A stretch of 5,227 nucleotides of DNA from Bacillota bacterium (GTDB lineage: Bacteria > Bacillota > Bacilli > Bacillales_B > DSM-18226). How positions within the stretch are numbered: the stretch's first letter is position 1; each line of letters starts with the position of its first letter. The stretch is from positions 1 through 5,227 of the forward strand of contig JAUZQA010000318.1 in NCBI GenBank assembly GCA_030705665.1, read 5' to 3'. Below the pieces are notes generated by a model. The model did not search any database. It saw only the letters and a program-made list of their open reading frames with translations, and was not told where the DNA came from. Of the stretch, positions 1-4,786 are shown in pieces. A program made the translations under genes and the position numbers.

Positions 1-53
1 GGCTTGTTGACAATAGTTTAGTTAAAGGTTTTGATCTAAATAATAAGCTTGTA

Positions 54-266
54 CTAAAAAACTCCCCTTACTAGCCTGAAAAGAGCGACGATCAGTGCTA
101 ACCGAATAATCATTCGTACTACTCGGCCTCTAATTCGAGTTTCTAAAACAAGAGAATCACTACCTACTGACACAAGGGTACCAGTATAAGTACCTTCGGT
201 TGTAATAATTTCTACATCTTTTCCTACCAAACGATAAGCCTGTTGAATAAAATTCTCTCTACTCAA
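54..266 (-). CDS. Small Sm/LSm-like protein of unknown function
   Basis: This is a 70-aa protein starting at a TTG with a strong SD. Residues 13-42 (LVGKDVEIITTEG, then TYTGTLVSVGSDSLVLE) fit an Sm1-like motif: 'L.GK.V.V....G..Y.GTL..V...S.VLE'. Residues 44-53 (RIRGRVVRMI) resemble an Sm2-type 'I.G..V..I' strand. The tail (MIIRLALIVALFRLVRGVF) is hydrophobic with regularly placed Arg, so it may be a strand plus an amphipathic or membrane-associating helix. Small LSm-like proteins occur in Bacillus, some linked to spores, and Hfq is a related RNA-binding fold, but I do not recognise the specific family and assign no function. The gene is separated from fliT by a terminator, so a flagellar role is not implied by the operon. 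The TAG stop is followed by 53 nt in which I see no clear terminator. Confidence 0.7.
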   Translation of the reverse strand: MSRENFIQQAYRLVGKDVEIITTEGTYTGTLVSVGSDSLVLETRIRGRVVRMIIRLALIVALFRLVRGVF

Positions 267-273
267 TCTTGTC

Positions 274-281
274 CACCACCT
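274..281 (-). promoter_or_regulatory. SD site (AGGTGGTG) supporting a TTG start
   Basis: AGGTGGTG lies 7 nt before the TTG at 266. It is the same octamer as the fliD SD, and the flanking sequence including TTGAG is nearly the same. This is the main evidence that the short downstream frame is a real gene. Between it and the fliT terminator (282-360) I see no confident promoter. Confidence 0.65.
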
Positions 282-360
282 TTCTTGTAATTAGTAAATG
301 CGGTAATAGAAGAAAAGGATTGGACTTTTACTAGTGAAAGAAATTATTTTTATTCTTGTA

Positions 361-394
361 AAAAAAATCCTCTCAAGATGAACTTGAAAGGATT
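361..394 (-). terminator. Rho-independent terminator after fliT, possibly bidirectional
   Basis: On the minus strand AATCCT-TTCAAG pairs with CTTGA-GAGGATT (389-394/383-387 with 366-371/373-377, one internal mismatch) around a 5-nt loop, followed by seven T. On the plus strand the same hairpin is also followed by a T run (393-398), so it could stop transcription from both sides. Confidence 0.88.
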
Positions 395-406
395 TTTTAT
401 AAGCTT

Positions 407-757
407 TTAATTCCTCTTATCCAAATAGGCACCCTCGGTAAAAACATTGGTATATGGGTTGATATATTTAGGCGTGTTCTTTTTTTTATTTTTCGCAGCT
501 AAAAAGTCTTGTTGAATGTCGTGCTTAATGGAAGCAAAGGTTTCATGCAGCTTTTTCTCAAACTCAATCATTTCTTTACCCAGATGCTGTTCTTCAGTGT
601 TATATGGGCCCTTCATTTCCTTTAAAAGAATTTCCCGTTTCGCAAGGAATTCATTAATTTTTAAAATTAGATGATCTCGCTCATTTTTATGTGAAGGTTT
701 ACTTATCTCTTCCAAAAATGAACGTGTCAAATTGTATACATCGCGCACAACACTCAT
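407..757 (-). CDS. fliT: FliT-like flagellar chaperone (FliD chaperone)
   Basis: FliT binds the cap protein FliD in the cytoplasm and escorts it for export. This 116-aa protein is helical and charged. It starts VYNLTRSFLEEI (7-18), has a long helical part rich in Glu/Lys (27-90), a Lys-rich hinge (KNKKKN, 89-94), and the tail YINPYTNVFTEGAYLDKRN (98-116). That tail matches the Firmicutes FliT ending 'Y.NPY......G..LDK+', and the length is close to B. subtilis FliT. The ATG at 757 has AAGGTGG (768-774) 10 nt upstream, a slightly long spacing. The gene begins 21 nt after the fliD stop and should be expressed from the fliD SigD promoter. In B. subtilis fliS lies between fliD and fliT; here it does not. 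The terminator directly after the stop closes the unit. Confidence 0.85.
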   Translation of the reverse strand: MSVVRDVYNLTRSFLEEISKPSHKNERDHLILKINEFLAKREILLKEMKGPYNTEEQHLGKEMIEFEKKLHETFASIKHDIQQDFLAAKNKKKNTPKYINPYTNVFTEGAYLDKRN

Positions 758-778
758 TGGACTTTGCCCACCTTCTCA

Positions 779-2392
779 TCAACCACCACTGCTAAATTGC
801 TGTGAAATGTATGTGGCCTGCTGGTTGGACTGTTGCATCGCTTGTTCCATGGCTGAGAATTGATTATAATAGCGGTTTTCAATGTCTGTCAGCTTGGATT
901 GAAAATCTGTAATTTGTGTTCCCAGATCTGTCAGTTGTCTGCCGATATCAAATTGGTTATTGGTATAAGTTGTATTACCAGCTATTGAAGTAACTTGACT
1001 TGAAATGTTTGAAATTGAATCCCTTAGTCGTTTCGCAACTCCTTCTGTGCTATAGGAATACGTTCCACTGGTATCATTTGACCTCAAACCGCTATTAAAC
1101 AACTGATAAATCGCTTGTGGATTATCCTGAATCGCCTGTTTTAGCTTAGTATCATCAATCTCCAATTTACCATTTTCCGTATAATCCGCTGATGTCGTGA
1201 TCCCGATCTGCGAAAGCTGCGTATACCCATTGGTGACTCCAGTTCCAGTAACAGGTGAATATAAATCCTGACGCATTTTATTTAATCCGCCAGAAAGAAT
1301 ATTATCATTACTTAACATCCCGCTTTTTGCTTTTTCCTCCCACTGAGAGATTTGTGTGTCATTCATGGTTGAACGTTGGTCATCCGTAAGCGGCGCATAA
1401 TCACGGTTACGTTTTTCAGAAATTTTGTCATTGACTTTTTTTATTACATCATTGTATTTATCGACAAAGGCTTTGACTGAATTAAAGATTGAATCCACGT
1501 CCGTAGCAGTTGAAATAGTTACTGGGTTATCACCACTGGTTGTTGTTGTCACCCCTTTAAGAGTATAATTGACCCCACTAATGGTGAAGTTGTTTGATTT
1601 CTGGGTCATATCATAACCATTGAACTTAATTTTTGCGTCTTGACCATCTTTATCCAAACTCAAGGTGTAATTACCGTTGGCATCTGCTAGATCGGAACTA
1701 GGCGTATTTGTATCTTGGATAAAACTAAATCCCAACGATTTCATATAGTCATGTGTAGCTTGAGTCATTTGTAACTTAGGGCCCGAGCCTGTTTTATTAT
1801 CACTCATAACCAGGTAACTAGAATTAGTTGTTGGGTCAGTATATTTAAACATCGAGACTCCAAGATTAGAGTTATTAAATTTATTGATCACATCATCAAT
1901 AGTATCTCCTGAAGAGATATTAACAGAGGCTGTCCTTGTCGTTTGATCAGGATCCGTAACGTTAAAAGAAAGAGATGTGTTACTCATAACTGTTGGTAAT
2001 GTCGTATATGCTGCTTTCCAAGAAGCTCCTGTTGCCAGTTGGCTAACACTAATCTGTGTAGAAATATTATTTGCGGCACTTACTGCTGATGCAGTAACAA
2101 GACTGTCGTTCGAACTCGTTACTGTTTTTTTGTTAAAAGTAGATTGCATGGAAATGCCGCTAAAAATAGTTGAATCCAAATCACTTAAGGCAGTATTCAT
2201 ATCACGATAATCATCGCGTTTCCATTGTAAGAGCTGCTGCTTTTGTTTCATTTGATCCAGTGGAACTGCTTCTGCTTTCATTAATTTGCTGACCATACCA
2301 TCAATATCCATGCCACTGGCAATACCACTCACACGCATTAAGCCGCTGTACTGACTGGCCACATTACTGCTTGTACTACTTGTCGTGCTCAA
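779..2392 (-). CDS. fliD: Flagellar filament cap protein FliD (HAP2)
   Basis: FliD forms the cap at the tip of the filament and helps flagellin subunits fold and insert. With the TTG start the protein has 537 residues. The FliD N-domain starts at RVSGIASGMDIDGMVSKLM (20-38) and continues with the typical 'LKMKAE.VPLDQ' and 'QWKRDDYRDMNTAL' style segments, then the NISTQISVSQLA stretch near 115. The C-terminal domain includes FVDKYNDVIKKVNDKISEK, a GMLSNDNILSGGLNKMRQDL segment, SQIGITTSADYTENGKLEID and the closing coiled coil RYYNQFSAMEQAMQQ ending in YISQQFSSGG. The middle domain (about 130-230) is rich in Thr/Ser/Asn, as expected for the surface-exposed variable part. About 19 Ser/Thr-rich residues precede the usual start of the family (B. 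subtilis FliD begins almost directly at the 'RI.GLASGMDID' motif). fliT follows after 21 nt. Confidence 0.96.
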   Translation of the reverse strand: MSTTSSTSSNVASQYSGLMRVSGIASGMDIDGMVSKLMKAEAVPLDQMKQKQQLLQWKRDDYRDMNTALSDLDSTIFSGISMQSTFNKKTVTSSNDSLVTASAVSAANNISTQISVSQLATGASWKAAYTTLPTVMSNTSLSFNVTDPDQTTRTASVNISSGDTIDDVINKFNNSNLGVSMFKYTDPTTNSSYLVMSDNKTGSGPKLQMTQATHDYMKSLGFSFIQDTNTPSSDLADANGNYTLSLDKDGQDAKIKFNGYDMTQKSNNFTISGVNYTLKGVTTTTSGDNPVTISTATDVDSIFNSVKAFVDKYNDVIKKVNDKISEKRNRDYAPLTDDQRSTMNDTQISQWEEKAKSGMLSNDNILSGGLNKMRQDLYSPVTGTGVTNGYTQLSQIGITTSADYTENGKLEIDDTKLKQAIQDNPQAIYQLFNSGLRSNDTSGTYSYSTEGVAKRLRDSISNISSQVTSIAGNTTYTNNQFDIGRQLTDLGTQITDFQSKLTDIENRYYNQFSAMEQAMQQSNQQATYISQQFSSGG

Positions 2393-2398
2393 TTTTTC

Positions 2399-2406
2399 CA
2401 CCACCT
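2399..2406 (-). promoter_or_regulatory. SD site (AGGTGGTG) fixing the fliD TTG start
   Basis: AGGTGGTG differs from the ideal AGGAGGTG by one base and lies 6 nt before the TTG at 2392. The two in-frame GTG codons that could extend the protein by four residues are part of this SD itself and have no SD of their own. Confidence 0.75.
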
Positions 2407-2441
2407 GTTATTTATTTGAACAAGACCCCATTTTATTTTTT

Positions 2442-2467
2442 ATATCGGCTAATTTTTGAAAAAGTTA
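2442..2467 (-). promoter_or_regulatory. Sigma-D promoter for fliD-fliT
   Basis: On the minus strand there is a perfect SigD -10 box, GCCGATAT (2449-2442), preceded at 14 nt by TAAC (2467-2464), which matches 3 of 4 bases of the TAAA -35. It lies just after the yaaR terminator and about 50 nt before the fliD start, giving a leader of roughly 43 nt. SigD control of fliD is known in B. subtilis. Confidence 0.85.
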
Positions 2468-2473
2468 AATGAC

Positions 2474-2500
2474 AAAAAACACAGTAAAACTACTGTGTTT
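2474..2500 (-). terminator. Rho-independent terminator after yaaR
   Basis: A perfect 10-bp stem (AAACACAGTA at 2500-2491 with TACTGTGTTT at 2486-2477 on the minus strand) with a 4-nt loop runs straight into six T. The stem starts on the last base of the yaaR TGA stop codon. It separates yaaR from the fliD promoter just downstream. Confidence 0.92.
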
Positions 2501-2937
2501 CAAGTATAGATATTAATCAGCAGTCCTTTGATTTCTCCGACCATGCCAAGGATATCGAGACCTTTTTGTTCCTTATCTAGAGTGGCATTCGTTAAATCAA
2601 TCAATTTTTTATCTACTTCTTTTACAAGCTTGTATATTTTTGATGATCCCCTATTGCTGAAACCACGCTTTTCTTGAAGCTCTAAACCGTTTTTTACGGC
2701 ATCGTCCATAAAATCCTTCACAAGTTTTTTATATTTACGCAGGTTTTCGACTGTTCTAGAGTCAGCCAATTTATTGCCCTGGCTTTCGATCTCTTGCATT
2801 TTTTGATTCAACCGTTCAAAGGTAATATCCGAACGCTTTTTACCCATAATCTCCTGAAAGGCGATCGAATCCTTTGCCACTTCATCCTTCGCTCCCACTT
2901 TCGAAACCGAAGCCCTGCTTATTCGCTGTACTTCCAT
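2500..2937 (-). CDS. yaaR: YaaR family (DUF327) protein
   Basis: This 145-aa, soluble, highly charged and probably helical protein belongs to the YaaR/DUF327 family of unknown biochemical function. The recognisable parts are QGNKLADSRTVENLRKYKKL (53-72), VKDFMDDAVKNGLEL (73-87), a Gly/Ser-rich turn (GFSNRGSSK, 92-100), KLVKEVDKKLIDL (103-115) and the family-typical C-terminus GEIKGLLINIYT (134-145). B. subtilis YaaR has the same ending but lies in the tmk-yaaQ-yaaR-holB region, away from flagellar genes. Here the gene is between flagellin and fliD, which suggests a motility role (inference from context). The ATG at 2937 is chosen over an earlier in-frame start at 2970 because AAAAGGTG (2945-2952) sits 7 nt upstream. 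It is isolated by terminators on both sides, so it appears to be monocistronic. Confidence 0.85.
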   Translation of the reverse strand: MEVQRISRASVSKVGAKDEVAKDSIAFQEIMGKKRSDITFERLNQKMQEIESQGNKLADSRTVENLRKYKKLVKDFMDDAVKNGLELQEKRGFSNRGSSKIYKLVKEVDKKLIDLTNATLDKEQKGLDILGMVGEIKGLLINIYT

Positions 2938-2972
2938 TCTTTCACACCTTTTCAAAAGTACTCTTAACATCT

Positions 2973-2978
2973 ATTATA
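2973..2978 (-). promoter_or_regulatory. Possible sigma-A -10 box for yaaR
   Basis: A perfect TATAAT lies about 36 nt before the yaaR start, between the flagellin terminator and the gene. No good -35 hexamer is seen 16-18 nt upstream (TACGTG at 17 nt), and there is no SigD-type box. A promoter is expected after the terminator, but this one is weak by sequence. Confidence 0.35.
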
Positions 2979-3015
2979 AATTATTTTCCGGATTACACGT
3001 AGGGTCATTAATGTG

Positions 3016-3043
3016 AAAAAGGAGAGGTCGCCCCCCTCCTTTT
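3016..3043 (-). terminator. Rho-independent terminator after flagellin
   Basis: On the minus strand AAAAGGAG pairs with CTCCTTTT (3036-3043 with 3017-3024), extended by two inner G-C pairs beyond a mismatch, and is followed by a T run. It begins 5 nt after the flagellin stop and ends the fliS-flagellin unit. Confidence 0.85.
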
Positions 3044-3047
3044 ATAA

Positions 3048-3995
3048 TTATTTTAATAACTGTAGTACTCCCTGTGGAAGCTGATTTGCCTGTGCAAGCA
3101 TGGCCTGTGCAGCTTGATTCAAGATATTGTTTTTGGTGAAGTTTGTCATTTCCTCAGCCATATCAACGTCTCTAATCCGTGATTCTGAAGAAGTTACATT
3201 TTCATTCATCGTTTTCAAGTTATCAACAGTATACTCCAAACGGTTTTGCACCGCGCCAAGGTGGGCACGCTCGGATGAAACATGCTGAATGGCATCATCA
3301 ATAACAGTGATTGCTGCCTGTGCTTTATCGTTGCTTGAAACATCAAGGGCATGCTGTTGAGTCCCTGATGCTAATCCATTATCTGCATCAGCACTTGTGG
3401 TGTACCAAACCGTAGCTTGGGTTGTACCGTCAGATAAAGTAATGTTACTTCCTGCAGTAGAACTTCCTGTAGTAGAGCTTACTAATAAAGCAGTGGAAGT
3501 CATATCACTAATATCAAGGGTAACTGATTGACCGGCATTTGCACCGATTTGAAAATTAAGGGCATTCGCGCCGGTCTTGCTGCCATCCAATAATTTACCA
3601 GTGTTAAACTCTGTTGTGTTGGCAATTCGATTAATCTCTGATGTTAGCTGGTTAACCTCTTTTTGAATTTCTTCCCGATCCGTATCCGTATTGGAATCGT
3701 TTGCTGCCTGGACAGAAAGCTCTCGCATCCGCTGTAAAATTTCCTGTGTGGAGTTAAGTGCTCCATCTGCCGTCTGCACGACGGAAACACCGTCTAATGC
3801 ATTGCGTTCGGCCATATCAAGACCGCGGATTTGCGATCTCATTTTTTCAGAGATGGCAAGTCCGGCAGCATCGTCGGCAGCACGGTTAATTCGCAGGCCG
3901 GAAGACAATTTTTCAAGACTCTTGGATGTATTTTCATTGTTAATTTCCAGATTTCGATAAGCATTTAAGGCTGAAATATTATGATTAATCCGCAT
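3048..3995 (-). CDS. hag: Flagellin (filament subunit)
   Basis: This is the major structural protein of the flagellar filament, exported through the flagellar type III apparatus. The 315 residues carry both conserved ends. The N-terminal D0/D1 begins MRINHNISALNAYRNL and contains LSSGLRINRAADDAAGLAIS (30-49), LQRMRELSVQAAND (87-100) and FQIGANAGQ (148-156). The C-terminal D1/D0 includes NRLEYTVDNL (251-260), ESRIRDVDMAEEM (271-283) and the terminal LAQANQLPQGVLQLLK. The central variable region is short (about 160-220), rich in Thr/Ser/Ala/Gly, so this is a compact flagellin close in size to B. subtilis Hag. LQRMREL corresponds to the D1 region recognised by TLR5 in other flagellins. The ATG at 3995 is chosen because AAGGGG (4004-4009) lies 8 nt upstream; a TTG one codon earlier has poorer spacing. 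The gene follows fliS by 16 nt and is closed by a strong terminator. Confidence 0.97.
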   Translation of the reverse strand: MRINHNISALNAYRNLEINNENTSKSLEKLSSGLRINRAADDAAGLAISEKMRSQIRGLDMAERNALDGVSVVQTADGALNSTQEILQRMRELSVQAANDSNTDTDREEIQKEVNQLTSEINRIANTTEFNTGKLLDGSKTGANALNFQIGANAGQSVTLDISDMTSTALLVSSTTGSSTAGSNITLSDGTTQATVWYTTSADADNGLASGTQQHALDVSSNDKAQAAITVIDDAIQHVSSERAHLGAVQNRLEYTVDNLKTMNENVTSSESRIRDVDMAEEMTNFTKNNILNQAAQAMLAQANQLPQGVLQLLK

Positions 3996-4011
3996 CAATA
4001 AAACCCCTTAT

Positions 4012-4434
4012 TTAAAAATTTTTCCTCATGATATTATTTTCATAGGCTAATACTTTTTTCGTCACATTAGACTGCGTATGTACTTGTTTTTTTAAAATTT
4101 CATTCCATGCCTCGGCAATCGGTTGAATCAGCTTAAGCACAGTTTGAATGATGCTTATATCTTTTCGTAGGTTCGCCTCGATCAGCAGATTCGCCATATA
4201 GTTATACAAAGTATCCAATTGCTCAGCGATCGGGCCTGCATCGTACTTCAGCCCGACACCTAAGCGCTCCAAAATATCGTTAGCCTTTTGAATTTTCTTG
4301 TTTGCATCCAAATAGTTTTTTGCATGAATGTATTCAATTACTTCTTCCAAGTTCATGATGAGTCCTTCATATAATAGGGCCGTCAGCTCTTGAGAACTTT
4401 TTTGATATAACATATCTTCCGATAGGAGATCCAT
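4012..4434 (-). CDS. fliS: FliS-like flagellin export chaperone
   Basis: FliS binds the C-terminal tail of flagellin in the cytoplasm, prevents premature polymerisation and delivers it to the export gate. This 140-aa, mainly helical protein has the FliS pattern: SSQELTALLYEGLIMNLEE (13-31, compare the family's 'SP.EL...LY.G'), a KNYLDANKKIQKANDILERL helix (39-58), LDTLYNYMANLLIEANLRKD (73-92) and IQPIAEAWNEIL (103-114). The N-terminal stretch before 'SSQEL' is shorter than in B. subtilis FliS, and there is a ~25-residue polar tail after the core (AYENNIMRKNF end), so it is a divergent member. An in-frame ATG at 4452 would add six residues and has its own SD, but that SD overlaps the SigD promoter. 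A still longer open frame to 4536 overlaps ylqH without SD support. Its gene sits 16 nt before flagellin, its presumed client, and probably shares its mRNA. Confidence 0.82.
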   Translation of the reverse strand: MDLLSEDMLYQKSSQELTALLYEGLIMNLEEVIEYIHAKNYLDANKKIQKANDILERLGVGLKYDAGPIAEQLDTLYNYMANLLIEANLRKDISIIQTVLKLIQPIAEAWNEILKKQVHTQSNVTKKVLAYENNIMRKNF

Positions 4435-4441
4435 CATTACG

Positions 4442-4446
4442 CCTCC
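4442..4446 (-). promoter_or_regulatory. SD site (GGAGG) favouring the fliS start at 4434
   Basis: GGAGG lies 7 nt before the ATG at 4434 (and 4 nt before the adjacent ATG at 4437). A second SD, AAAAGGAG at 4460-4467, lies 7 nt before an in-frame ATG at 4452, but it overlaps the -10 box and start point of the SigD promoter. It would therefore be largely absent from mRNA made there, and GGAGG is the site available to that transcript. Confidence 0.65.
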
Positions 4447-4465
4447 GTTCATTTCACTACTCCTT

Positions 4466-4492
4466 TTATCGGCAGCTGTATGGAAAAAATTA
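4466..4492 (-). promoter_or_regulatory. Sigma-D (FliA/SigD) promoter candidate for fliS-flagellin
   Basis: Read on the minus strand, TAAT (4492-4489), a 15-nt spacer and GCCGATAA (4473-4466) match the SigD consensus TAAA-N15-GCCGATAT at 3 of 4 and 7 of 8 positions with exact spacing. The -35 lies on the ylqH stop codon. Transcription would start around 4458-4460. This is the only convincing promoter upstream of flagellin, because just 16 nt separate fliS from flagellin and I see no second SigD box inside fliS. Confidence 0.75.
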
Positions 4493-4786
4493 ATAGTCTG
4501 CCTCAATTTTTTCAAGCAAAACAAAGATTTCCGCAATCACCTCATACAATTGCGGCGGAACAGAGTCGCCTAAATCAATTTGCAGCAGGTTTTCTATCAG
4601 GGTCGAATCCTCCTGAAGATGAATATGATTTTGCTTGGCCGCCTCTATTATTTTCTGGGCTACAAAGCCGGTGCCATGGGCAACAACAGTTGGCACTTTT
4701 CCGGTTTCTTGGTCATATTTAATCACTGCCGCTGACGGCCCGTTAATTTCTTTCCGCTTTTTCGCATTGAAAAAATAGTTGGTCAT
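4490..4786 (-). CDS. ylqH: YlqH-like protein: stand-alone FlhB C-terminal (EscU/YscU/HrcU family) domain
   Basis: This 98-aa protein matches the cytoplasmic domain of the type III export switch protein FlhB and has no membrane part. The matching features are AAVIKYD (19-25), VVAHGTGFVAQKIIEAA (34-50), a 'H.....E......LL' stretch (55-69), and DSVPPQLYEVIAEIFVLL (74-91). In FlhB the first strand is preceded by the self-cleaving NPTH motif. Here the equivalent place reads NGPSA (15-19), so the catalytic Asn-Pro-Thr-His is lost and autocleavage is not expected. The length is close to B. subtilis YlqH, a protein of unclear function thought to relate to flagellar export. The ATG overlaps the upstream TGA (ATGA) and has only a weak SD, which suggests translational coupling to the FliK-like gene. 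Its TAA stop overlaps the -35 region of the next promoter. The family call is firm and the function uncertain. Confidence 0.82.
   Translation of the reverse strand: MTNYFFNAKKRKEINGPSAAVIKYDQETGKVPTVVAHGTGFVAQKIIEAAKQNHIHLQEDSTLIENLLQIDLGDSVPPQLYEVIAEIFVLLEKIEADY

Noticed and set aside
7..35. Plus-strand TTGACA with a weak -10 (TTTGAT) at 17 nt
   Set aside because: The -10 is poor, and the only sequence it would transcribe is antisense to minus-strand genes; it is likely a chance match in AT-rich DNA.
1977..2210. Plus-strand open frame of 77 codons inside fliD
   Set aside because: It lies fully antisense to the conserved fliD coding region; its protein has no recognisable pattern and it has no SD support.
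2393..2404. GTG-GTG start for fliD at 2404
   Set aside because: These GTG codons form part of the SD sequence for the TTG at 2392 and have no SD upstream.
3691..3960. Plus-strand open frame of 89 codons inside flagellin
   Set aside because: It is antisense to the highly conserved flagellin N-terminus, so the frame is a by-product of that codon composition.
3996..3998. TTG start one codon before the flagellin ATG
   Set aside because: The SD spacing is only 5 nt versus 8 nt for the ATG, and flagellins typically begin MRINHN.
4453..4536. Extended N-terminus of fliS starting at 4536 inside ylqH
   Set aside because: The extra residues do not resemble FliS, overlap ylqH, and have no SD; the SigD promoter also lies within this stretch.
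4480..4722. Plus-strand open frame of 80 codons opposite ylqH
   Set aside because: It is antisense to a well-supported gene with no SD or homology visible by eye.
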